Part shown: piece after piece, positions 1 through 7,638 of the stretch | How the letters are laid out: each line of letters begins with the position of its first letter | Numbering within the stretch: the first letter of the stretch is position 1 | Assembly: GCF_022288825.1 (NCBI RefSeq) | Contig: NZ_JAKOOW010000006.1 | Coordinates: 112,423 to 176,422 of the forward strand | Direction: 5' to 3' | Length of the DNA: 64,000 nucleotides | Source of the DNA: Kingella pumchi | GTDB lineage: Bacteria > Pseudomonadota > Gammaproteobacteria > Burkholderiales > Neisseriaceae | Translations under genes and position numbers: made by a program | Notes under the pieces: model-generated | Seen by the model: only the letters and a program-made list of their open reading frames with translations | Told to the model about the DNA's origin: nothing | The model's database searches: none

Positions 1-1
1 T

Positions 2-280
2 ATCGCCGTGATCGCCAGCCCCAAAAGCGGCAAACCCGAATGGGAGCAGCAAATGAGCGCCGCCTGCTCCGCCTACGCCCTGCAGCTTGCCGCTCAGGCG
101 CAAGGCTTCGACAGCATCTGGATCACCGGCCTGTGGGTCGGCACCGAGCAGGTGCGCGCCGCCTTTAACTGCGGCGAAAAAGAAAAAATCCTCGGCTTCA
201 TTATGGTCGGCACCGCCGAAAACGCCTGCCACCACGGCGCCAAAAACACCGACAGCACCGCCTTTACCGAAATCTGGTAA
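2..280 (+). CDS. Nitroreductase family protein (YdjA-like), 3' end only
   Basis: The reading frame is open at the window edge, so only about the last 92 residues are present. They read like the C-terminal third of the small FMN nitroreductases of the YdjA type: an alanine-rich helix (WEQQMSAACSAYALQLAAQA), then GFDSIWITGL, a cysteine-bearing NCGEKEKILGF strand and a final GTAEN motif that usually closes the FMN site. Family members use NAD(P)H to reduce nitro compounds or quinones; the physiological substrate is unknown. A hairpin made of two inverted uptake sequences follows the stop codon. The family call is firm, the substrate is not. Confidence 0.82.
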   Translation: MAVIASPKSGKPEWEQQMSAACSAYALQLAAQAQGFDSIWITGLWVGTEQVRAAFNCGEKEKILGFIMVGTAENACHHGAKNTDSTAFTEIW

Positions 281-335
281 GCCGCGTTTTCCACTTTCAG
301 GCTGCTTTGCGCCCGACGCAGGCAGCCTGAAAACC

Positions 336-380
336 AAAAGCAGCCTGAAAACCGTAATAAAGGTTTTCAGGCTGCTTTTT
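336..380 (+). terminator. Terminator formed by inverted uptake sequences after the nitroreductase gene
   Basis: Arms of 18 bases (336-353 and 362-379, core GCAGCCTGAAAACC) pair perfectly around a short AT loop and end in a run of five T. Inverted DUS pairs are known to serve as terminators in Neisseriaceae. Confidence 0.8.
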
Positions 381-422
381 ATGCGGATTTAAAACGGCAG
401 TCCGACCGGTTTTTCAGGCTGC

Positions 423-1157
423 CTAGGCGCCGAAGTCGCCCCACAGCGTTTGCAGCGCGGATATGGCGGCCAGCGCGGCGGTTTCGGTGCGCAGAACGCG
501 CGGGCCGAGCGTAAAGGCGGCAAAACCGCGCTCCCGCGCCAGCGCTTCTTCCTGCGGCGTCCACCCGCCCTCGGGGCCGACCATCAACTGCAGGCGGCGG
601 CTTTCAGGCTGCCTGAAAGACGACAGCGGCGCGGCCTGGTGCGGGCTGGCCAGCAGGCGCAGCGCGGTGCTGTCGGAGAGTGCATCGAGTGCGGCGGGCA
701 AGTCCAGCAGCGGCAGCACCTGTGGCACGCGGTTGCGCCCGCACTGCTCGCAGGCGGAGACGGCAATTTCCTGCCAGCGCGCCTGCCGTTTGTCGGCGCG
801 CTCGCCCGAAAGGCGCACCACCGAGCGGCCGCCGAGCACCGGCTGGATGGAGGCCACGCCCAGTTCGACGCTTTTTTGCAGGGTGAAATCCATGCGCTCG
901 CCGGCAGAAACGGCCTGTATCAGGGTGATGTGCAGCGGGCTTTCGCGGTCGGTTTCGATGGGGGCATCGACGCGGCACAGGGCGCTGCGCCGTCCGAGCG
1001 ACAAAAGCTCTGCCTGCGCTTCGCGGCCGCTGCCGTCAAACAGGGTCAGCGCGTCGCCGGCATTGAGCCGCAGCACTTGGATGTGGCGCACCACGCGCTC
1101 GGGCAGTTCGGCCTGGCTGCCGGCTGCGGGCAGCTCGGGGATATGGAAGCGGGGCAT
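423..1157 (-). CDS. rsmE: 16S rRNA m3U1498 methyltransferase RsmE
   Basis: RsmE methylates N3 of U1498 in 16S rRNA in the assembled 30S subunit, using S-adenosylmethionine. The 244 residues match the usual family length. An N-terminal PUA-like barrel (about 1-70, with LFDGSGREA) is followed by a SPOUT domain whose trefoil-knot signatures are visible: SACEQCGRNRVP, LMVGPEGGWT and the C-terminal LGPRVLRTETAALAAI. An uptake sequence lies inside the gene and is translated as FRQPES near residue 183. The gene is divergent from the inositol-phosphatase-like gene with only 58 bases between the starts, so the promoters must share that space. Confidence 0.95.
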   Translation of the reverse strand: MPRFHIPELPAAGSQAELPERVVRHIQVLRLNAGDALTLFDGSGREAQAELLSLGRRSALCRVDAPIETDRESPLHITLIQAVSAGERMDFTLQKSVELGVASIQPVLGGRSVVRLSGERADKRQARWQEIAVSACEQCGRNRVPQVLPLLDLPAALDALSDSTALRLLASPHQAAPLSSFRQPESRRLQLMVGPEGGWTPQEEALARERGFAAFTLGPRVLRTETAALAAISALQTLWGDFGA

Positions 1158-1215
1158 TTTAAATCGGGGGTGGAAAGTGATAATATCGCGGCCTGCATTT
1201 TAGCAAAGAGCGCCC

Positions 1216-2013
1216 ATGGAACCCACCGCAAAATTAGAAGAGCTGGTTCGCGAAATCGCCTTCAGCGAAGTGATGCCGCGTTTTTTAAACGGGCAGAGCG
1301 AGCGCAAGGCCGACGGCAGCATGCTGTCGGAAGCGGACTTGGTTTCGCAGGCGGCGTTTTCCGAGCGGCTGCCTGAAATTGTCGATGCGCCGGTGTTGGG
1401 CGAAGAGATGACTTACGAGCAGCAGCTCTCGCTGTGGCGCGCGCATGCGCAAAGCGGGCTGTGGGTGGTCGATCCGATCGACGGCACCAATAATTTCGTC
1501 AACGGCCTGCCCCATTTTGCCCTGTCCGCCGCCCTGATCCGCGCCGGCCGCGCCGAATTGGGCGTGGTGTTCGACCCCTGCGCCGGCGAATGTTTTTCCG
1601 CCGCCCGCGGCCGCGGCTCGCATCTCAACGGCGTCAAACTGCCGCTGCGCCGCGTGAAAAAACGCCTGCACGAAGCGCTGGCGGGCATCGACGTCAAACG
1701 CCTGCGCAGCGGCCGGCTGGTCAGCAGCCTGAACAATTTCGCCCCTTTCGGCACCCTGCGCTGCCTGGGCAGCAGCACGCTTGATTGGTGCTATCTGGCC
1801 GCCGGCCGTTTCGACATCTATATGCACGGCGGCCAAAACCTGTGGGACTACGCCGCCGGCGCCTTGATTTTCGAAGAAGCCGGCGGCATCTACGCCACCC
1901 TCGAAGGCGACGACTTCTGGAGCGGCCGCCACGTTTTCCAGCGCTCGGTGGTTGCCGCCGGCCAGGAAGAGCTGTTTCAAAAATGGCTCGCCTGGGTGCG
2001 CGCCAACCAATAA
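1216..2013 (+). CDS. Inositol monophosphatase family protein
   Basis: The 265-residue protein belongs to the metal-dependent, lithium-sensitive phosphatase fold. Metal-site motifs are present in order: GEE at 62-64, DPIDGT at 86-91 and the late NLWDYAAGALIFEEAGG segment. Family members remove phosphate from inositol phosphates, histidinol phosphate or 3'-phosphoadenosine phosphate; the bacterial SuhB branch also binds RNA polymerase. Which of these applies cannot be read from the sequence. The CysQ-specific context is absent, and the protein is close in size to SuhB. The start at 1216 gives a normal N-terminus. tsaD follows after 63 bases in the same direction. Confidence 0.85.
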   Translation: MEPTAKLEELVREIAFSEVMPRFLNGQSERKADGSMLSEADLVSQAAFSERLPEIVDAPVLGEEMTYEQQLSLWRAHAQSGLWVVDPIDGTNNFVNGLPHFALSAALIRAGRAELGVVFDPCAGECFSAARGRGSHLNGVKLPLRRVKKRLHEALAGIDVKRLRSGRLVSSLNNFAPFGTLRCLGSSTLDWCYLAAGRFDIYMHGGQNLWDYAAGALIFEEAGGIYATLEGDDFWSGRHVFQRSVVAAGQEELFQKWLAWVRANQ

Positions 2014-2076
2014 ACCCCGCCCTTGTTTCCACTTGCAGGCAGCCTTCAGGCTGCCTTGTTTTACGGTTTTTACTTT

Positions 2077-3141
2077 ATGTTAGTCCTCGGCATCGAATCC
2101 TCCTGCGACGAAACCGGCGTCGCCCTTTACTGCAGCAAACGCGGCCTGATCGGCAATGCGCTGCACACCCAGATGGCCATGCACGCCGAATACGGCGGCG
2201 TGGTGCCCGAATTGGCCAGCCGCGACCACATCCGCCGGCTGGTGCCGCTTACCCAAGCCTGCCTGGCCGAAGCCGGCGCAGCTTACGGCGACATCGACGC
2301 CGTTGCCTACACCCAAGGCCCCGGCCTGGGCGGCGCCCTGCTCGCCGGCGCCTCCTACGCCAACGCGCTGGCCTTTGCTCTCGGCAAACCGGTGCTGCCG
2401 GTGCACCATCTCGAAGGCCACCTGCTCTCGCCGCTGCTGGCCGACGAACGCCCCGAGTTCCCTTTCGTCGCCCTGCTGGTTTCCGGCGGCCACACCCAAT
2501 TTATGGCGGTGCGCGGCATCGGCGACTACACCCTGCTGGGCGAAAGCGTGGACGACGCCGCCGGCGAAGCTTTCGACAAAACCGCCAAACTGCTCGGCCT
2601 GCCCTACCCCGGCGGCGCCAAACTCTCCGAGCTGGCGCGGCTCGGCACGCCCGATGCCTTTTCCTTTCCCCGCCCGATGCTGCATTCGCACGACTTGCAG
2701 ATGAGTTTTTCCGGACTCAAAACCGCCGTGCTCACCGCCGTGGAAAAAGCCCGCGCCGCGCACGGCGGCAGCCTGCCCAATTCCGTGCGCAACGACATCT
2801 GCCGCGCCTTTCAAGACGCCGTGTGCGACGTGCTGGTGCACAAAGCCCGCCGGGCGCTGCTGCAAACCGGCTACCGCACGCTAGTGGTGGCCGGCGGCGT
2901 CGGCGCCAACTGGAAACTGCGCGCCGAATTGGGCAGCCTGAAAGTCAAAACCGCGCCCAAAGCGCCGGCCGAAGCCGTGCGCACCTTTTTCCCGCCGCTG
3001 CCGCTGTGCACCGACAACGGCGCCATGATCGCCTTCGCCGGCGCCATGCGGCTGCAACACCAAGTCCAAGCCGCGCAGCCGGCCGCCGCCTTTAACGTCC
3101 GCCCGCGCTGGCCGCTGGACGAGCTGGTGCAAACGGCCTGA
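2077..3141 (+). CDS. tsaD: tRNA N6-adenosine threonylcarbamoyltransferase TsaD
   Basis: TsaD transfers the threonylcarbamoyl group from TC-AMP to A37 of ANN-decoding tRNAs, working with TsaB and TsaE in the cytoplasm. I start the protein at the methionine of MLVLGIESSCDETG (354 residues); an upstream in-frame ATG would only add translated uptake sequence. ASKHA-fold motifs are clear: the N-terminal ESSCDET loop, the metal pair HLEGH (His111, His115), SGGHTQ, and the late VVAGGVGAN and CTDNGAMIAFAG motifs. An uptake sequence sits inside the gene and is read as LGSLKVK. tsaB and tsaE are not in this window. Confidence 0.96.
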   Translation: MLVLGIESSCDETGVALYCSKRGLIGNALHTQMAMHAEYGGVVPELASRDHIRRLVPLTQACLAEAGAAYGDIDAVAYTQGPGLGGALLAGASYANALAFALGKPVLPVHHLEGHLLSPLLADERPEFPFVALLVSGGHTQFMAVRGIGDYTLLGESVDDAAGEAFDKTAKLLGLPYPGGAKLSELARLGTPDAFSFPRPMLHSHDLQMSFSGLKTAVLTAVEKARAAHGGSLPNSVRNDICRAFQDAVCDVLVHKARRALLQTGYRTLVVAGGVGANWKLRAELGSLKVKTAPKAPAEAVRTFFPPLPLCTDNGAMIAFAGAMRLQHQVQAAQPAAAFNVRPRWPLDELVQTA

Positions 3142-3191
3142 AAGCTGCCCGCGCAAAAAAAACGCAGCCGGTCGCAGCTGCGGATACAAAC

Positions 3192-3217
3192 TTCAGGCTG
3201 CCCGCAGGCAGCCTGAA
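3192..3217. terminator. Inverted uptake-sequence hairpin between tsaD and the lipoprotein gene
   Basis: TTCAGGCTGCC and its complement flank a three-base loop between two convergent genes, so the hairpin could stop transcription from either side. It has no good T run on the plus side, which lowers confidence. Confidence 0.5.
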
Positions 3218-3221
3218 AACT

Positions 3222-3599
3222 TTACCAATACCACCACGGATAGCGCAGCGGGCTGTACCAGTCGTCGTAAAAATCGCGCGCCCTTTGCAGGCGGATTTGC
3301 GAAATGTGGTTTTGCCAGGCCATTTTGTAGCAGGCTTGGAACATCGGGTTCGACACCTTGTCCACATAACGCAGCCTGAACTGCTCGCGCTGCTTGGCAT
3401 TGGCAAACGGCGGCGGATTAAACTGCTCGGCCATCAGCTTGGCGGTTTCCTCGTCGCACTGGCTGGCCAGTTCCACCTGCAGCGCCTGCTCCTGGCGCTT
3501 TTGCGCCGCCTTGCGCGCCGCCACCTGCTCCGGCGTGGCCGCGCACGCTCCCAATACCAGCGCTGCCGCCAGCGGCAGCCATATTTTCAGTTTTTCCAT
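3222..3599 (-). CDS. Small predicted lipoprotein of unknown function
   Basis: The 125-residue protein starts at MEKLKIWLPL after an AAGGA ribosome-binding site. It has a lipoprotein signal with the lipobox LGAC, cysteine 19 being the lipidated residue. The mature part begins with a charged Lys/Arg/Gln-rich helix that may form a coiled coil, then a region with two further cysteines, and ends in the aromatic tail YDDWYSPLRYPWWYW. I recognise no domain. It is convergent with tsaD and followed upstream by a GC-rich repeat. A cell-envelope location is inferred from the signal; function is unknown. Confidence 0.75.
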   Translation of the reverse strand: MEKLKIWLPLAAALVLGACAATPEQVAARKAAQKRQEQALQVELASQCDEETAKLMAEQFNPPPFANAKQREQFRLRYVDKVSNPMFQACYKMAWQNHISQIRLQRARDFYDDWYSPLRYPWWYW

Positions 3600-3784
3600 A
3601 TCCGCGTCCTTATCGGTCAAAACCGGCGCGCCCGCCAGCGGGAAACGCTGTAAAAACAAGCCTAAAACGGTTGGAATCATACGCCCGCCGCCCCTGCCGC
3701 GCAAGGGCGCGGCAGCCGCTTTTTCGCGCCCTACCAAGGGCAGGGAGATAGCCGCCGCCTGTGGACAAACGGCCGCCGTTTCGT

Positions 3785-3920
3785 CCCCTCCCCTGCGCTT
3801 GCGCGGGGGAGGGTCAGGGTGGGGGTGGCAGTTCGCAGAACTGCGTTTGCCGATATCCCGCAAAAGTTTCTACAGCGGCCTGCGCCCCCACCCCAGCCCT
3901 CCCCCGCAAGCGGGAGAGGG
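3785..3920 (+). repeat. GC-rich inverted-repeat element, copy 1 (family B)
   Basis: Both ends carry CCCTCCCC...GGGGGAGGG palindromes. Between them lie GTGGGGGTGGCAGTTCGCAG and, inverted at the other end, CGCCCCCACCC. A second copy runs in the opposite direction at 7341-7486 with the same internal motif, including the GCAGTTCGCAGAACTGC palindrome. No coding frame is supported here. The element fills most of the gap between the lipoprotein gene and bioB. Confidence 0.75.
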
Positions 3921-3958
3921 AGCTAGGCACCTACCGTTTTCAGGCTGCTTTTACCGCC

Positions 3959-5077
3959 TTAAGCCGCGCAGCCGCAGCTGCCACCTGCCCCGCCGCCGCA
4001 ACAGCCGCCCCGTGCCGCCAGTGCGGCGGCGATGTCGCTGCCGTCGGTTTCAGGCTGCCTTTCAGGCTGCCCCGATGCGCCGTATTGCAGCGGGTACAAA
4101 TCCAGTTTGGCCATCAGCAGGCGGTCGCTGTCGGCTTCGGGGTTGTCGGTGGTCAGGAGTTTGTCGCCGTAGAAAATCGAGTTAGCGCCGGCAAGGAAAC
4201 ACATCGCCTGCATGGCTTCGGGCATGTCGCTGCGCCCGGCCGACAGGCGCACATAGCTTTGCGGCATGGTGATGCGGGCAACGGCGATGGTGCGCACGAA
4301 TTCCGTCCAATCCAAATCTTCGGCGTCGGCCAGCGGCGTGCCTTCCACTTTGACCAACTGGTTGATCGGCACGCTTTCGGGCTGCGGGTCGAGATTGGCC
4401 AGGCTGGCGATGAGTCCGGCGCGCTCGGGGCGGCTTTCGTTCATGCCGACGATGCCGCCGCAGCAGATTTTCAAACCGGCTTTGCGCACTTTGCCCAGCG
4501 TGTCCATGCGGTCTTCGTGGCGGCGGGTGTGGATGATGTCGTTGTAGCGTTCGGGGTCGGTGTCGAGATTGTGGTTGTAATAGTCCAGCCCCGCGTCTTT
4601 GAAGTCTTCGGCCATGCCTTCTTCGAGCAGGCCGAAGGTGCCGCAGGTTTCCATGCCGATGCCTTTAACGGCCTTGATAATGGCGGACACGGTTTCCACG
4701 TCTTTAGGCTTGGGCCCGCGCCAGGCGGCGCCCATACAGAAACGGCTGGCGCCGCGCGCTTTGGCGATGCGGGCTTTTTCCAGCACGGTTTGTACATCCA
4801 GCATCTGCGATTTTTCCAGGCCGGTGTTGTAGTGGGCGGACTGCGGACAGTATTCGCAATCTTCCGAGCAGCCGCCGGTTTTCACCGACACCAGCGTGGA
4901 GAGCTGGATTTCGCGCGGGTCGAAATGGCGGCGGTGCACTTGGGCAGCCTGAAAAACCAGCTCGAGAAAGGGCAGGTTGAACAGCGCTTCAACGTCGCAC
5001 TTTTTCCAATACTGCGCGGTGGGATGGGGACGGGTTTCGAGACTGCGCCGCAGCGCAACGGGGGAGAGTTTGCTCAT
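3959..5077 (-). CDS. bioB: Biotin synthase BioB
   Basis: BioB is the radical-SAM enzyme that inserts sulfur into dethiobiotin, the last step of biotin synthesis. The radical-SAM cluster motif CSEDCEYC is at Cys70, Cys74 and Cys77, and the second-cluster region (conserved Asn/Arg and YYNHNLDTDP, RICCGGI-type segments) is intact. At 372 residues it is slightly longer than usual because of a Gly/Cys-rich tail that ends GGCCGGGAGGSCGCAA. The translated peptide QPERQPETDG just before the tail comes from two uptake sequences. No other biotin gene is adjacent, so it stands alone here. Confidence 0.96.
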   Translation of the reverse strand: MSKLSPVALRRSLETRPHPTAQYWKKCDVEALFNLPFLELVFQAAQVHRRHFDPREIQLSTLVSVKTGGCSEDCEYCPQSAHYNTGLEKSQMLDVQTVLEKARIAKARGASRFCMGAAWRGPKPKDVETVSAIIKAVKGIGMETCGTFGLLEEGMAEDFKDAGLDYYNHNLDTDPERYNDIIHTRRHEDRMDTLGKVRKAGLKICCGGIVGMNESRPERAGLIASLANLDPQPESVPINQLVKVEGTPLADAEDLDWTEFVRTIAVARITMPQSYVRLSAGRSDMPEAMQAMCFLAGANSIFYGDKLLTTDNPEADSDRLLMAKLDLYPLQYGASGQPERQPETDGSDIAAALAARGGCCGGGAGGSCGCAA

Positions 5078-5263
5078 CGGTGGCTTCCTTATGGTTTGCG
5101 GCGTCGCAATGTCGCCGACGGGCGGCCGCAGGTCGCAATGTCCCGCACCGCCGGTTTGAAAAGCGCGCAGTATAGCGGTTTTGGCGGTGGCGGCGTATGG
5201 GATTTGGAAAACGGCGGCAGCCTGAAAACCAAAAGGCAGCCTGAAAACTCCGCCAAGCCCACT

Positions 5264-5408
5264 GGTAACGTCATTAGCTGCGCAAGTCCGCTACGCTACC
5301 CCCGCGCAGGCGAGAATCTTAGTGGCATCCCAGCAGCGGGTTGTTTTTTCAACCATTACCGCCTGCGCGGGGATAGCGTAGCGGACTGCGCAGCCAATAA
5401 CGGTACTT
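5264..5408. repeat. Long imperfect inverted repeat, about 145 bp
   Basis: The arms 5286-5312 and 5360-5386 (GTCCGCTACGCTACCCCCGC and its complement) match at 26 of 27 positions. Weaker pairing continues outward to about 5264 and 5408. The centre holds AGCAGCGGGTTGTTTTTTCA. No gene lies here. It looks like a small non-autonomous element or a long hairpin, in the 640-base gap between bioB and menA. Confidence 0.7.
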
Positions 5409-5579
5409 TTGCAACGGCATTTCTTCTTTTCAGGCTGCTTTGGCATTTGCCCGTTTGTTTTATCCCGCCCAAACAGCCGCCGTTTCGCGGCAGACGCGGA
5501 CGGCGGCAGGTACAAACGCCTGCTTCCCAATCACAACCGGCTGCCGCGTAATTCCCTGCCCCGCGCTGGAGCGCCGTTT

Positions 5580-5645
5580 GTAGGTCGGGCATCAATGCCC
5601 GACAAGTTCCGTTCACAAAACGTCGGGCATCAATGCCCGACCTAC
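5580..5645. repeat. 66-bp palindromic repeat with GTAGGTCGGGC ends
   Basis: GTAGGTCGGGCATCAATGCC is followed 18 bases later by its complement ending GACCTAC. Each half is itself a small palindrome (GTCGGGCATCAATGCCCGAC). Its outer GTAGGTCGG is shared with the longer repeats at 8558 and 9098. Confidence 0.7.
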
Positions 5646-5717
5646 TGCCGGAAACCAAAAGGCAGCCTGAAAAACCTATAATCCGCCTTTCCCGCTTTCA
5701 GGCTGCTTTTCCCGCTG

Positions 5718-6604
5718 ATGAAACAGTTCTTCCAACTGATACGCCCCCGCACCTTGCCGCTGGCGGTGTCGGTAACGCTCTGCGGCACCGCGCTGGCCGC
5801 CCGCCACGGCGCGCTGCGTGCCGATGTGTTTGCGCTGGCGCTGGCCACCACCCTGCTGCTGCAGATCCTGTCCAATCTCGCCAACGACTACGGCGACGGC
5901 CAGCGCGGCACCGACCGTCTGCGCGCGCCCGACGCCCCGCCGCGCCTGTCCGCCGGCGGCGGCATCAGCCCGCAGCGCCTAAAACGCATGATGGCCGCCA
6001 CCGCCACAGCCACCGTGGTTTGCGGGCTGGCGCTGCTGTTTGCTGCCCTACCCGGCCGCTTTGCGCGGCTGGTTTTCGCCGCTCTCGGCGTTTTGGCGCT
6101 TGCCGCCGCACTCGGCTACACCCTCGGCCGCCGCGCCTACGGTTATCACGCTTTGGGAGAAGCCGCCGTTTGGCTCACCTTTGGTTTGCTCGGCATCGGC
6201 GGCCACTTTTACCTGCAAGCACAGGTGTGGGATGCCGCTGTGCTGCTGCCCGCCTGCGGCAGCGGCCTGCTCGCCGCCGCCGTGCTGCACATCAACAATA
6301 TCCGCGACATCCACAGCGACCGCGCCGCCGGCAAACGCACGCTGGCCAACCTGCTGGGCTTTGCCGCTGCCAAACAGCTGCACACCGCGCTGACCGCCGG
6401 CGGACTGCTGTGCTACGCCGCCTACGGCCTGCTCCACCCCCCGCCCTAGTCGCCTTTATCTGCCTGCCCGCCGCTCTGCCCCATCTTGCCCGCGTCCGCC
6501 GTGCTGCCGACTGCGCCGCCGCCGGCCGCGAACTCATCCCCGCCGTGCGCCTGCACACCCTCGCCAACCTCGGCCTGTCCGCGGGCTTGCTGTGGACGGC
6601 GTAA
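5718..6604 (+). pseudogene. menA: menA-like prenyltransferase, frameshifted
   Basis: MenA attaches a polyprenyl chain to 1,4-dihydroxy-2-naphthoate in the membrane during menaquinone synthesis. The first frame gives 243 residues and stops at 6447-6449. It has both Asp-rich motifs of the family, NDYGDGQRGTD at 56-66 and NNIRDIHSDRAAGKRTLA from about 193, and many hydrophobic helices. The missing C-terminal helices (LVAFICLPAALPHLARV to GLSAGLLWTA) continue in another frame to 6604. Adding one C to the six-C run at 6437-6442 joins the two into a protein of about 296 residues, the usual length. This could be real decay, slippage-based switching or a sequencing error. Confidence 0.8.
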
Positions 6605-6635
6605 CCCGCCGCAGGCAGCCTGAAAGCCATCAGCC

Positions 6636-7311
6636 ATGACCAAACTCCACCTGCCTCACTGGCACCGCCCCGAAGACCTAAGCCCCATCCTGCTCGGCCT
6701 GCCCGAAAACAGGCGCAACCGCGCCCCATACCTGCTGGCGCAGCAGTTTGACTACGACCGCAACCCCCACCAACCCGCCGCCCCCATCCTGCTTGCCGCC
6801 CTGCGCCTGCTTTAGGGTCTGTTTGCATTTGGTGTTACGGCGGCTTTTTCGCCAGAAAGCAGCATCTGCTGCGTTGCAAATCCTCGCCAGGTGTTCAACC
6901 TTGCTGCGGTTTGCGCCTTGCATCTGCCGCTTTCTGACGCAAAATCCGCTTCGCAAACCAAATACAAACAGCCCCTAAGCTATCCGCATTTTCAGGCGCT
7001 GGAAAACATCAAAGAATGGCTGGCCGAAACGCTGTACAGCGACGCGGCGCACTGGATTGCCCTGCAAAACGACATCCTGCAGCTGGCAGACGCGCTCCAC
7101 CCCGAAACCTGCCGCACCTACGGCGACTTCGGCGGCATGAACCACAGCGCCCAAACCCTGCAGCCTTTCGTCGAAAAACTCTTCGCCCGCCGCACCCGCC
7201 GCCCTAGGCATCGCCCGCGACTACCTGTATTGGAATGACGAGCTGTGCCGACTGCGCCCCGATTGGCAGCAATGGCTTAACCAACAAACCGCTCAAAGCC
7301 ACGCCCGATAG
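6636..7311 (+). pseudogene. Unrecognised gene interrupted by a MITE and frameshifted
   Basis: A frame starting MTKLHLPHWHRPEDLSPILL stops at 6813-6815, exactly at the edge of a 161-bp inverted-repeat element. Coding resumes behind the element with YPHFQALENIKEWLAETLYS and runs to about 7195, where a further shift is needed to reach GIARDYLYWNDELCRLRPDW and the stop at 7309-7311. The joined product would be roughly 170 residues of a soluble, aromatic-rich protein. I do not recognise the family. Two independent lesions argue for a genuine pseudogene. Confidence 0.65.
6815..6975 (+). mobile_element. 161-bp MITE, copy 1, flanked by TA
   Basis: The ends GGGTCTGTTTGCATTTGG and, inverted, GGGGCTGTTTGTATTTGG form terminal inverted repeats with two mismatches, and a TA dinucleotide flanks each side. 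The element has no transposase frame. A second element of identical length and related sequence lies at 57810-57970, sharing GGCGGCTTTTTCGCCA and TTTCTGACG. It sits inside a gene. A TA duplication fits IS630/mariner- or IS427-type transposases acting in trans. Confidence 0.8.
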
Positions 7312-7340
7312 GCAGCCTGAAACGCATCGGGCTGCCGTTT

Positions 7341-7486
7341 CCCTCCTCCGCTCGCGGGGGAGAGCTAGGGTGGGGGCGGTGACCGCTGCGAAAACTTTGA
7401 CGGTACGACAGCGACAACCAAAGCAGTTCTGCGAACTGCCACCCCCACCCCGACCCTCCCCCGCGCTTAGGGCGCAGGGGAGGGAG
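7341..7486 (-). repeat. GC-rich inverted-repeat element, copy 2 (family B)
   Basis: Read on the minus strand this copy matches the element at 3785-3920: CTCCCTCCCCTGCGC, GGGGGAGGGTCGGGGTGGGG, GGCAGTTCGCAGAACTGC, then inverted CGCCCCCACCCTAGC. The middle differs (CTGTCGTACCGTCAAAGTTT). It occupies most of the gap before the YeiH-like gene. Confidence 0.75.
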
Positions 7487-7638
7487 TTGGGCGCGCAGCT
7501 GTCCTACGCAAACACAAAAAGCAGCCTGAAAGTCCATCAGCATTTGCGTAGCGCCCGATTGTTTGCGCCGATACACGGTGCTGCCGCCTACCGCTAGCCG
7601 TATAATTAAGGCATAACAAAAACACCCAAGAGAACACT

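Noticed and set aside
5264..5408. Correia repeat enclosed element
   Set aside because: The characteristic TATAGTGGATTAA ends are absent.
3761..5551. Long open frame on the plus strand opposite bioB
   Set aside because: It is antisense to the well-conserved bioB, runs through repeats and uptake sequences, and is His/Gly/Ala/Arg-rich in the way of a GC-rich shadow frame.
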